DNA from: Eriocheir sinensis
Taxonomy: Eukaryota > Arthropoda > Malacostraca > Decapoda > Varunidae
Length of the DNA: 64,000 nucleotides
Direction of reading: 5' to 3'
NCBI RefSeq assembly: GCF_024679095.1
Contig: NW_026110806.1
Location: 1 to 64,000, forward strand
Position 1 is the first letter of the stretch. Each line of letters starts with the position of its first letter. Below are positions 40,670 through 64,000 of this stretch, piece by piece. Below the pieces are notes generated by a model, which did no database searches, was not told where the DNA came from, and saw nothing but the letters and a program-made list of their open reading frames with translations. The position numbers were made by a program, and so were the translations under genes.

Positions 40670-41275
40670 ACAGACATCACCAGAAAACAGTACTGTGCTA
40701 GTAGGCTGTGGCTGAAGGAGTTTACAGCTAACTACCACAGCACAGCCCAAGATGCCTGACTCACCACACTTACCATGTACAGAAAACAGTACTGTGCTAG
40801 TAGGCTGTGGCTGAAGGGGTTTACAGCTAACTACCACAGCACAGCCCAAGATGCCTGACTCACCACACTTACCATGTACAGAAAACAGTACTGTGCTAGT
40901 AGGCTGTGGCTGAAGGAGTTTACAGCTAACTACCACAGCACAGCCCAAGATGCCTGACTCACCACACTTACCATGTACAGAAAACAGTACTGTGCTAGTA
41001 GGCTGTGGCTGAAGGAGTTTACAGCTAACTACCACAGCACAGCCCAAGATGCCTGACTCACCACACTTACCATGTACAGAAAACAGTACTGTGCTAGTAG
41101 GCTGTGGCTGAAGGAGTTTACAGCTAACTACCACAGCACAGCCCAAGATGCCTGACTCACCACACTTACCATGTACAGAAAACAGTACTGTGCTAGTAGG
41201 CTGTGGCTGAAGGAGTTTACAGCTAACTACCACAGCACAGCCCAAGATGCCTGACTCACCACACTTACCTTGCAC
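40670..41275. repeat. 99-bp minisatellite, six near-perfect copies
   Basis: Each unit holds CAGTACTGTGCTAGTAGGCT and AGCTAACTACCACAGCACAG. As 99 is divisible by three, the minus strand stays open for 207 codons; this is a repeat artefact unless shown otherwise. Confidence 0.95.
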
Positions 41276-41892
41276 AGAAGATCATTTCACGACACATCAG
41301 TATTGTATTTGCTAATCATCACTCTGGTAACCGTTTCCATTATTATTATTAGTCGTTTATGAGATTCTAAAATGGTGGGAAATATTAGTATTTCAGCGGT
41401 GATAGGCTAGGCTACTACTTGCTCATGTGAAGGCTCTTCAGCTAGAAGCTCCTCTAGCTTGGGTTATGAGTCCATCTTTATTTAACAGCCTGATGTATAA
41501 GGTTGCACACTCTTCATTGTCATGGGTACCAATGTCACTAGAACATGTTGAAGACATTTTCATACACTATTCTCTAAACCTAGCTATTTAGTTTAGTGCA
41601 AGCAGGTAACGGGAAGGAAGCAAAGTGCCTTGGCATTGCTGGAGCTTGGGCAGTGTGTCAGCCACGTGGCCCATGACAAGGCTATCAAGGCTCGTGACGG
41701 TCAGGAGGCAGCGTCCCTCCCTGCAGGCAAGGGTCAGGCGATGAAGGGATATGTAGGTAAGAGGAAGACTTCCCTCACCGCTGCTGATAATGTCTGACGC
41801 GATAAGGATTGTTAAATCCATCCATCACAGCAGCAACACTCAAAGAGAAGCACCCAGACTTGTGTGAAGTCTCTCAGTACCCTCAGAGTTTA

Positions 41893-43096
41893 TTTAACCG
41901 TGTAGCAGCGACGGGCCAAATTTGTGTCTTTACCGTGTAGCAGCGACGGGTCAAATTTGTGGCTTTACCGTGTAGCAGCCACGGGTCAAATTTGTGGCTT
42001 TACCGTGTAGCAGCCACGGGTCAAATTTGTGGCTTTACCGTGTAGCAGCGACGGGTCAAATTTGTGGCTTTACCGTGTAGCAGTGACGGGTCAAATTTGT
42101 GGCTTTACCGTGTAGCAGCCACGGGTCAAATTTGTGGCTTTACCGTGTAGCAGCGACGGGCCAAATTTGTGTCTTTACCGTGTAGCAGCGACGGGTCAAA
42201 TTTGTGTCTTTACCGTGTAGCAGCGACGGGCCAAATTTGTGTCTTTACCGTGTAGCAGCGATGGGTCAAATTTGTGGCTTTACCGTGTAGCAGCGACGGG
42301 CCAAATTTGTGTCTTTACCGTGTAGCAGCGACGGGTCAAATTTGTGGCTTTACCGTGTAGCAGCCACGGGTCAAATTTGTGGCTTTACCGTGTAGCAGCC
42401 ACGGGTCAAATTTGTGGCTTTACCGTGTAGCAGCGACGGGTCAAATTTGTGGCTTTACCGTGTAGCAGCGACGGGTCAAATTTGTGGCTTTACCATGTAG
42501 CAGCGACGGGTCAAATTTGTGGCTTTACAGTGTAGCAGCAACGGGTCAAATTTGTGGCTTTACCGTGTAGCAGCGACGGGCCAAATTTGTGGCTTTACCG
42601 TGTAGCAGCGACGGGTCAAATTTGTGGCTTTTCCGTGTAGCAGCGACGGGTCAAATTTGTGGCTTTACCGTGTAGCAGCGACGGGCCAAATTTGTGGCTT
42701 TACCGTGTAGCAGCGACGGGTCAAATTTGTGGCTTTACCGTGTAGCAGCGACGGGCCAAATTTGTGGCTTTACCGTGTAGCAGCGACGGGCCAAATTTAT
42801 GGCTTTACCGTGTAGCAGCGACGGGCCAAATTTGTGGCTTTACCGTGTAGCAGCGACGGGCCAAATTTGTGGCTTTACCATGTAGCAGCGACGGGTCAAA
42901 TTTGTGGCTTTACCGTGTAGCAGCAACAGGCCAAATTTGTGCCACGGTTTAAAACCCCCAAAAATAGATCATACATAATCTGATCACAAATGCTTTGATA
43001 TATAGGTATTATGAAATGGTTTGTGTGAGGGGTGATTTTTTTCTCATTTTTCTTGCTTGCCATTAAGACACATGATCCCTGCTGCTACCGGGTTAA
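41893..43096. repeat. 35-bp satellite (about 30 copies) inside a TTAA-ended palindromic element
   Basis: Unit ACCGTGTAGCAGCGACGG plus GTCAAATTTGTGGCTTT, 41895-42945. The left boundary TTAACCGTGTAGCAGC and the right boundary GCTGCTACCGGGTTAA are inverted relatives, so the array appears to have grown inside a short TTAA-flanked hairpin element. Confidence 0.85.
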
Positions 43097-43182
43097 GGAT
43101 ACGAGAAATAAAGTAGAAGATACATGATAAATTACAGACATACACCCAAAGTTGCAACATAAGAATATAAGTACATAGGAAC

Positions 43183-43198
43183 ATTAGGTTAGGTTAGG
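43183..43198 (+). repeat. Short TTAGG tract
   Basis: Three tandem TTAGG units, the arthropod telomere motif, next to a TTAACCCGTCCGCTGCGA half-hairpin at 43209. Confidence 0.6.
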
Positions 43199-43219
43199 TG
43201 AGGTAAGGTTAACCCGTCC

Positions 43220-43700
43220 GCTGCGATTGGCACAGATTTTTCCTTCACTGGTAGCCTGGTAACATACACTCCCAGGTCTTTCTCTGCCTCTGTGGTGGAT
43301 AGTGGAGTGTTTCTCATGTGATATTGATGTGCTGGATATCCCTTCACTGGTAGCGTGGTAACATACACTCCCAGGTCTTTCTCTGCCTCTGTGGTGGATA
43401 GTGGAGTGTTTCTCATGTGATATTGATGCACTGGATATCCCTTCACTGGTAGCATGGTAACATACACTCCCAGGTCTTTCTCTGCCTCTGTGGTGGATAG
43501 TGGAGTGTTTCTCATGTGATATTGATGTGCTGGATATCCCCTCCCAAGGTGCAGGACTTGACATTTTTCTTCATTGAATTGTAGCAGCCACTTTTTGTTC
43601 CATTCCTGTAGCTTGGTGATGTCTTCTGGTAGGAAATCCACAGTCAAGGGGTTAAGAAGCTGATATAGGGAACATGTCTGAAGGAAAAAAGAAGTACAGT
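43220..43700 (-). pseudogene. CR1-like reverse transcriptase fragment with a threefold internal repeat
   Basis: The minus strand reads LPEDITKLQEWNKKWLLQF, NEEKCQVLHLGR and HMRNTPLSTTEAEKDLGVYV. The last 33 codons are repeated three times in frame (99-bp period). Confidence 0.85.
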
Positions 43701-44052
43701 TTCCCATATAGAAGTGTGGATGAGTGGAATGGTCTAAAGGAGGAGACTGTGGAGGCAGGGAGTGTGCATCAAATGAGGGAGAGCTTGGACATATATCGAC
43801 AAGGAGACAGGACTATCCCATCTTAGCTCAGGCCCTGTAAACCACAAATAGATACACACAGGGAGATGCTTGAGAGACATAAAGAAATATAGCTTCCCAC
43901 ACAGAAATATAGAGGTTTGGAACAGACTAAGTGAGGATGTAGTATCAGCGAGGAGTGTGCAAAGCTTTAAGGAAAAGTTGGATTAATGTAGATACGGAGA
44001 CAGAACCACACGAGCGTAAAGCCCAGGCCCTGTTAAACTACAACTAGGTAAA
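43700..44052 (+). pseudogene. Two CR1-like retrotransposon 3' ends
   Basis: Two related tails in tandem. The second holds a degraded NRLSEDVVS..SVQSFKEKLD-like frame and ends CAACTAGGTAAATACACAC, the same terminus as at 16612 and 46800. Confidence 0.75.
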
Positions 44053-44103
44053 TACACACTCATACATGCACACTCTAACCACTCCCACTCATCCCCCCTT
44101 CAG

Positions 44104-58131
<14,028 letters not shown>

Positions 58132-58138
58132 GTTAGAG

Positions 58139-58177
<39 letters not shown>

Positions 58178-58469
58178 ATCCGCTGCGTGAATCAAGCGTA
58201 ATTGTTAGTGTTGGTGTGTTGTGGTGACAAGTGAGTGTGTATTTGTTTTCTGAATGAGTCTGTTGTACCGCAGTCTAAAATGATCTGTTGGGGGAGGCTG
58301 TTCCAGTGGTGTATGGTGCGTGGAAAGTATGAGTGCTTGTGTGCGTCAGTGTGCGTGTGATATGTTTGGTGTGTTTGGTTGTGTGTGTTACGAGTACGCT
58401 GGCTGTTTGTGTTGTGTAAGTATGTGTATCAGTGTCAATATGAGTGTGATCTTGTACATAAGTGTAAGT

Positions 58470-58870
58470 CTGTGTGCGTGTCTGCGTATGTGAAGAGGTT
58501 CCATGTTTATCTAGTGTTTATCCGCGTTGTGATACCAGGCGTTCATGTGTAATTGTTTGTAATGGATGTGTGTGTGCGTGTCTGCATATGTGAAGAGGTT
58601 CCATGTTTATCTGGTGTTTATCCGCGTTGTGATACCAGGCATTCAAGTGTAATTGTTTGTAATGAATGTGTGTGTGCGTGTCTGCGTATGTGAAGAGGTT
58701 CCATGTTTATCTAGTGTTTATCCGCGTTGTGATACCAGGCGTTCAAGTGTAATTGTTTGTAATGAATGTGTGTGTGTGTGTGTCTGCATATGTGAAGAGG
58801 TTCCATGTTTATCTAGTGTTTATCCGCGTTGTGATACCAGGCATTCAAGTGTAGCTCTTTGTAATGAACC
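58470..58870. repeat. ~105-bp minisatellite
   Basis: Four copies with GTGAAGAGGTTCCATGTTTA and CCGCGTTGTGATACCAGGC. Flanking sequence to 59220, including an inverted dispersed element at 59020-59130, is repeat-derived. Confidence 0.88.
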
Positions 58871-59506
58871 TACCCGCCTTGGTGTTGATTTGCTCTAACC
58901 TATCAATGTGTCTGTGTGTGTGTGACTAATCTAAGGGCACTCACTAGCTTAAAACAAAGGGCAAAGGTAGTACCAGGTGTTCAAGTGTAGTTTGCAGGCA
59001 TTTTTATTTATTTATTTATTTATTTTTTTTTTTCAGCGGGCTTTTTCTTCCACATTTGTTAGCTTTTTGTATTCCCTTGAACTGACTCCTTTGCTGTAAA
59101 AAAAAAAATTAAATAAAAAAAAGTTTGCAATGAACCTTCCCGCCTTGGTGTTGATTTGCTCTAACCCATCAATGTATCCGTGTGTGTGTGACTAAGCTAA
59201 GAGTTACTAGTTTAAGACAAAGGGCTGAGGGCCGTGTTTTAAGACGCCATCGCTTCTCACATCAACTATTTCTAAAGGTCAAAGAGGGGATCAAACTGTT
59301 TTTCATGAGTGTTTTTTAAGGTTCATGGCACAGAAGAAGCGTCACACTACCACCAGGGTCATAAAACTACCCCTGGAAAGGCCTACAGCTCCTACGAAAG
59401 CCATGTCAAATATGTGAACTTGGGCGACGAAATGTTTTCAAACACGACCTTAAGACAAACATGAACCATTTGTCATCACACAATTCTTTACACAAACCAC
59501 CTATAG

Positions 59507-59668
59507 GAGGATCAAGGAGCCAGCCAGGAGGACGGATCACCAACTCCATCTCCTCCACCTCCACCTCCACCTCCGCCTCCACCACCACCACCAGCAGAAC
59601 CACCCAGTCAGTCACCTCCACTCAGTACAGCCACCACCACAGCCTCCACTTCTACAGCGAGCACCACC

Positions 59669-59703
<35 letters not shown>

Positions 59704-59757
59704 CTTTTCCGAGCAAAAAACGAGTCACGGCCACGTCCCTCCACCCCGCCCGTGTAA
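59507..59757 (+). CDS. Possible AMBRA1 exon, Pro/Ser-rich
   Basis: After CCTATAG a phase-0 frame reads EDQGASQEDGSPTPSPPPP, a proline run, a Ser/Thr run and SEQKTSHGHVPPPRP before TAA. Low-complexity sequence could instead be the start of the retrotransposon that follows. No strong donor is seen. Confidence 0.3.
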
Positions 59758-59837
59758 ATAGACGCCGTGCATCGCAACAAACCCGTAACCGTGATCCCGC
59801 AAGTACCACCACCTCTATTACCAAGCCTCTAGATAAC

Positions 59838-60548
59838 TTGAAAATCCTTAGTTTCAAAGCGCGTAGCCTAAGAAACAAATTTGATGAGCTGAGATGTCTT
59901 GCTCTAACAGAAAATTTTGACATAATTGCTGTAACCGAAACATTTATCGACACCACAAATATTGATTTAAGTTCTGAATACAACATAGATGGCTACAGAC
60001 TCTTCAACAAAGATCGTGTAAACCGTAGAGGCGGTGGCGTCGCCCTTTATGTCAAAAGCTATTTGCAACCCACTGACAAAACACCGGGAAACAGTAACGT
60101 TGAACATTTGTGCGTGCGAGTAAACATTGCAAAAGTCAATTTAAATATATCTGTCACCTACAGACCTCCCGGGCAATCACTCGATGACGACCTTGAAATG
60201 TACAGCGTCTTAAGGCAGTCACTTAATAACAGCGACTCACTGATATTAGGAGACTTTAACCTCCCCCATATCGACTGGGCGACACTGTCAGGTACAGAAG
60301 GCGAGTCACATAGAATGATCGAATTTCTAGAAGAAAATTATCTAAGCCAAATGGTTTCTGAGCCAACTCGACAAAATAATATACTCGACCTTGTTATAAC
60401 GACCCAAGATAACCTTCTCAGTAGTGTCACGGTAGGAGAACACCTCGGTTCTTGCGATCATAAATTAGTGCGCGTCGACATTAAAGCTCAATCATCAGTG
60501 ACTGAAAATAAAGTAAAGGTGCCCAATTTCAAAGAGCTAACTTCGTAG
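59838..60548 (+). CDS. Retrotransposon endonuclease domain
   Basis: AP-endonuclease-like: KILSFKARSLRNKFDELRCL (with Lys where Asn is usual), AVTETFID, NRRGGGVALYVKSYL, VTYRPPGQ, ILGDFNLPHIDW and CDHKLVRVD. It nicks target DNA to prime reverse transcription. The frame breaks at about 60530 in an A run; the shifted frame continues ANFVEIRQKLTEIQLSDDG, so the domain was joined to the reverse transcriptase. Confidence 0.88.
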   Translation: MKILSFKARSLRNKFDELRCLALTENFDIIAVTETFIDTTNIDLSSEYNIDGYRLFNKDRVNRRGGGVALYVKSYLQPTDKTPGNSNVEHLCVRVNIAKVNLNISVTYRPPGQSLDDDLEMYSVLRQSLNNSDSLILGDFNLPHIDWATLSGTEGESHRMIEFLEENYLSQMVSEPTRQNNILDLVITTQDNLLSSVTVGEHLGSCDHKLVRVDIKAQSSVTENKVKVPNFKELTS

Positions 60549-60738
60549 AAATCCGACAAAAACTAACAGAAATACAACTATCAGATGACGGCAACGTAGA
60601 GGAAGCCTGGCTAAGCCTTAAAAATCACTTACTCACTCAGCAGAACACATTCGTCCCCTTGTGCGAGAAGCGAATTAACACTAATAAAGCCCACCGTGGT
60701 TTAATAGCGAAATTAAACAATCAGTCAATGAGAGAAAA

Positions 60739-62073
60739 TTGTTTTACAGGTTTAAGAAAAAACAAAGCACGCCCGAGAACATTAGACTTTATAATGATGC
60801 CAGGCGACGAGTAAAAAGACTAGTAGGTCAGGCAAAGCGTAGATATGAAGAAAATATTGCAGCCAACTGTAAAAATAACCCGAAATCTTTCTTCAGTTAC
60901 ATAAACAACAGAAAGGCGATCAAAAGTGGTATTGGACCTTTAACAAACAGCGACGGTGCACTAGTGACTGACAGCCAACACATTGCAAACCTCTTAAACA
61001 ATTACTTTTCCTCGGTGTTTAATACTAACAGTCTTCCTCTCGCTACCACCAACACCAGTACTATTGTAAATCTCGAGCATGCATTGCCTAATTTTGAAAT
61101 AACAACCGATGAAGTCCTTAAAGCTCTCCATTCACTTAAAACAAATAAAAGTCCTGGACCTGACAAAGTATATCCAACTCTGCTGAAAGAAACGAAGAGC
61201 AAAATACTCTCCTCCCTCACAACCGTATTCCATATGTCCTTGCGACAAGGCATCGTCCCTTCAGATTGGAAAAAGGCTAACGTGACACCGATTTTCAAGA
61301 AAGGAGACAAAAAAGTACCAGGTAATTACAGGCCCATTAGTCTAACTTCGGTTGTAGGTAAGCTACTTGAGGGCATAATTAGAGACAAAATTGTGAGTTA
61401 CCTTGAAAGCCACTCATTGATTGGGGACTCACAACATGGCTTCCGAAACAAAAGATCCTGCCTATCAAATCTATTAACCTTTTATAACGACCTCTTCACT
61501 GTTTATGACGTAACCAAATCACTGGACGTAGTCTATCTTGATTTCCAGAAAGCGTTTGATAAAGTCCTGCATCATAAATTACTTTACAAATTAAAGCAAA
61601 TAGGTATTGACGGTCAAGTAAACCAATGGATCGCGAATTGGTTGAGCAACAGACAACAAAGAGTAGTGATTGACGGATTTAACTCAGAGTGGGCGCCTGT
61701 CACTAGTGGCGTCCCTCAGGGCTCGGTCCTTGGCCCAGTGCTCTTCATTATTTACATCAACGACGTGGATGTTGGACTCAATAACCGCATTAGTAAATTT
61801 GCAGACGACACAAAGATTGGTAACTCGGTTCTCACTGACGAAGACAGGCAAAGCCTCCAAGAGGATTTGCACAAAATTTCAGCTTGGTCGGATAGATGGG
61901 AGATGCCCTTTAACGTAGACAAGTGCCAGGTCCTTCAAGTTGGAACGAGGAATAAGAAGTTCGAATACGAAATGCGCGGCGTTAAACTCAAAGCGTTCAA
62001 TGCGTCAAAGACTTGGGGTCAAAATCGCATCAAACCTCACATTCCCACAGCCATTCATCGATGCAGCAAATAA
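60739..62073 (+). CDS. Retrotransposon reverse transcriptase
   Basis: Reads FYRFKKKQSTPENIRLYN, WKKANVTPIFKKGDKKVPGN, YRPISLTSVVGKLLEG, DSQHGFRNKRSCLSNLLTF, VYLDFQKAFD (motif A aspartate), SGVPQGSVLGPVLFIIYIND, KFADDTKIGNS (catalytic FADD) and FNVDKCQVLQVGTRN. It loses frame near 61990, where an A run and then a G run are each one base shorter than in the copy at 7607. The true start is upstream in the endonuclease frame. Confidence 0.92.
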   Translation: MFYRFKKKQSTPENIRLYNDARRRVKRLVGQAKRRYEENIAANCKNNPKSFFSYINNRKAIKSGIGPLTNSDGALVTDSQHIANLLNNYFSSVFNTNSLPLATTNTSTIVNLEHALPNFEITTDEVLKALHSLKTNKSPGPDKVYPTLLKETKSKILSSLTTVFHMSLRQGIVPSDWKKANVTPIFKKGDKKVPGNYRPISLTSVVGKLLEGIIRDKIVSYLESHSLIGDSQHGFRNKRSCLSNLLTFYNDLFTVYDVTKSLDVVYLDFQKAFDKVLHHKLLYKLKQIGIDGQVNQWIANWLSNRQQRVVIDGFNSEWAPVTSGVPQGSVLGPVLFIIYINDVDVGLNNRISKFADDTKIGNSVLTDEDRQSLQEDLHKISAWSDRWEMPFNVDKCQVLQVGTRNKKFEYEMRGVKLKAFNASKTWGQNRIKPHIPTAIHRCSK

Positions 62074-62605
62074 AGCTAACAGAATGTTGGGCTTCATTAA
62101 AAGAAAATTTGTATTCAAGAATAAAGATGTAATACTCACGCTCTACAACAGTTTAGTCAGACCCCACTTGGAATATGCGGTACAGTTTTGGTCTCCCCAC
62201 CATGCAAAGGATATTGCTAAATTAGAAGGTGTTCAGCGTCGGGCAACGAAAATGATCCCTTCCTTGTGCAACAAATCCTACGAAGAAAGGCTTTCTACCC
62301 TTAACATGTTCTCTCTTGAGAAACGTCGCCTCCGAGGAAAACTGATCGAATGTTTTAAAATGCTTAATGGTTTCACGAATGTAGACAGATCAACATTGTT
62401 TATGATCGATGACAGTCTGCGCACGAGGAACAATGGCGTAAAACTCAGATGTAGACAAGTAAATTCAGACTGCACCAAATTTTTCTTCACCAACGTTGTA
62501 GTGCGAGAATGGAATAAGCTTCCACCATCAGTGGTCCAGTGTAACACGATTGACTCCTTCAAAAATAAGCTCGACCGTCACTTCCTTCAACGTAATATTA
62601 ACTAG
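62074..62605 (+). CDS. Retrotransposon C-terminal region
   Basis: The frame resumes LGVKIASNL, FIDAANKANRMLGFIKRKF, LYNSLVRPHLEYAVQFWSPH, GVQRRATKMIPSLCNKSYEE and LEKRRLRGKLIECFKMLNGF to REWNKLPPSVVQCN and a TAG stop. Typical of CR1/jockey-type elements. Confidence 0.9.
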
Positions 62606-62730
62606 AGTAGAAATGCAACGTTTTGGAGTCTTCTGATTAATGTAAAATCACTTAGGTTTAAGGACAGACCACCTAGTCTGGACCATGTGGTCTGTGTGGT
62701 CTGATTTTCTATGTAAATCTATGTAAATAT

Positions 62731-63021
62731 ATTGCTACTATTACTACTACTACTGCTACCACTACTACCATCATTGCCTTCTCTGGGGCTAGTAGGAGTG
62801 TGACTATTGGTTTTAGGAGTGGTGTTAGGCGACTATTTGACACCCCACATGGATAGTTTCTACTATCCCACCTATTGGTACTATTACTACTACTACTATT
62901 ACTACCATCATTGCCTTCTCTGGGCCTAGTAGGAGTGTGACTATTGGTTTTAGGAGTGGTGTTAGACTAGTATTGGACACCCCACATGGATAGTTTCTGC
63001 TACCCCACCTATTGCTACTAT

Positions 63022-63080
<59 letters not shown>
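62731..63080. repeat. (TAC)n and a duplicated ~125-bp segment
   Basis: CTACTATT microsatellite blocks separated by two copies of GCCTTCTCTGGG.CTAGTAGG with GACACCCCACATGGATAGTT. Confidence 0.85.
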
Positions 63081-63087
63081 TTTGCAG

Positions 63088-63151
63088 GTCCCGCAAGACC
63101 CATCCTGGTGCTGTGGTCCATCTAAGTGACTGCCCTGTGGAACCTGGGAAG
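63088..63151 (+). CDS. Candidate exon between (TAC)n arrays
   Basis: Acceptor TTTGCAG, donor GTGGGT. The open frame reads SRKTHPGAVVHLSDCPVEPG then K, 21 codons plus one base. It may be a further AMBRA1 exon, but I cannot align it to the family. Confidence 0.4.
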
Positions 63152-63158
63152 GTGGGTG

Positions 63159-63199
<41 letters not shown>

Positions 63200-63218
63200 T
63201 TACTACTACTACTTCTAT

Positions 63219-63256
<38 letters not shown>

Positions 63257-63320
63257 TTACTACTACTACTACTATTACTACTACTACTACTACTATTACT
63301 ACTACTACTACTACTACTAT

Positions 63321-63379
<59 letters not shown>

Positions 63380-63420
63380 TTACTACTTCTACTACTACTA
63401 TTTCTCTCTCTCTCACCCTC
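63159..63420. repeat. (TAC)n microsatellite
   Basis: About 250 nt of TAC with ATT and TTC variants, ending in a short (CT)n. Confidence 0.96.
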
Positions 63421-63439
63421 TCATTGTTTAGTACGCCAC

Positions 63440-64000
63440 ACTTGGAAATGTCAAGGCATATCACCAGCTGATGTATCTTTTTAAACCTCTCAAAATGTTC
63501 ACCTTTTTGTCCATATCTCGGGTGTTTTTTTAGGATTTTATTTTTGAAAACACGTAAAACTGCCTAAATGTTTTGCCTACATGTGTGTTTCATCCCCGTT
63601 TGTTTACGTTTTGGGGTTAATGTACTACGCTTGGAAACGTAAACGCACATCACTGGCTACCGCATCTTCTAGGCCTCTCGAAGTGTTTACCTTTTAGTCT
63701 GTATTTTTGGTGTTTTTTGAGTTACTTTATTTCTGAAAACATGTCGAGATGGATCAATATATTGTCTACGTTCTTGTCTTATCCCCGTTTGTTTTCGTTT
63801 GGGGGTTAATGTGCTATGCTTGGAAATGTAAACGCACATCACTGGCTACCTCATCATCTGGGCCTCTCAAAATGTTTACGTTTTTGTCTGTATCTTTGGT
63901 GTTTTTTGAGTTACTTTATTTCTGAAAACACCTTTAGATGGATCAATATTTTGTCTACGTTCTTGTCTCATCCATATTTGATTTTGTTTGGGGGTTAGTG
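63440..64000. repeat. ~189-bp tandem repeat at the window edge
   Basis: About three units with AAACGCACATCACTGGCTAC (63641 and 63830) and GGTGTTTTTTGAGTTACTTT. It continues past the window. Confidence 0.85.

Larger units (their letters stand above)
59690..62730 (+). mobile_element. CR1-like non-LTR retrotransposon, near full length
   Basis: Carries, in order, an AP-type endonuclease (59838-60548), a reverse transcriptase (60739-62073) and a C-terminal region (62074-62603), then a short 3' UTR ending CTATGTAAATCTATGTAAAT. Four single-base losses break what would be one frame. The left limit is uncertain; an open frame can be traced back to about 59690. Right-hand sequence is (TAC)-type microsatellite. 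Closely related pieces occur at 6511 and 7607. Confidence 0.88.

Noticed and set aside
40652..41275. 207-codon minus-strand frame with 33-residue repeats
   Set aside because: It is a 99-bp minisatellite. The unit length keeps the frame open by itself, and there is no start context or splice evidence.

Overview
The window is animal nuclear DNA, most likely from a decapod crustacean (probably a crab). The genes have spliced exons with GT/AG junctions and arthropod-like versions of conserved animal genes. The remaining sequence is dominated by very long microsatellites ((CT)n, (TG)n, (TA)n, (TAC)n), short TTAGG tracts, CR1/jockey-like non-LTR retrotransposons and tRNA-headed SINEs. The organism call is inferred from this style of sequence; no marker in the window fixes the species.

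Three protein-coding genes can be followed, all on the + strand. (1) 124-5312: the 3' end of ATP13A1, the P5A ATPase of the ER. Five exons are clean; the last exon carries a premature stop. (2) 11866-19062: a four-exon gene with a C3HC4 RING, a coiled coil, a short nine-residue tandem repeat and a single-exon, catalytically degenerate cyclophilin-like domain. This resembles the TRIMCyp architecture of primates and is the most interesting gene here. Its first exon was not found. (3) 44104 to at least 58131: AMBRA1, the DDB1-CUL4 substrate receptor and autophagy regulator. It has an N-terminal WD40 half and a long low-complexity linker. The C-terminal WD40 half is expected past the window edge.

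Between and inside these genes are: CR1-like elements (6511-6635, 7607-8048, 8171-8670, 9600-10970, 16612-18202, 28270-29183, 43220-44052 and a near full-length copy at 59690-62730); a 1.53 kb foldback element (14538-16070); a hAT transposon with an 8-bp target duplication inside a satellite (48262-49619); and SINE heads at 24345, 37196 and 39602. Tandem arrays include a 4.6 kb 56-bp satellite with higher-order structure (31240-35870), a 35-bp satellite (41895-42945), a 31-bp satellite filling an AMBRA1 intron (47495-51790), and at least eight arrays whose period is 178-201 bp.

Three themes recur. Tandem arrays grow out of pre-existing sequence, either transposon interiors or exon ends. Microsatellites sit at the ends of retrotransposons and serve as splice acceptors. 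Reading frames of genes and of the young retrotransposon are broken by single-base losses, mostly in homopolymers, which looks more like consensus error than decay. I found no convincing tRNA, rRNA or CRISPR locus.
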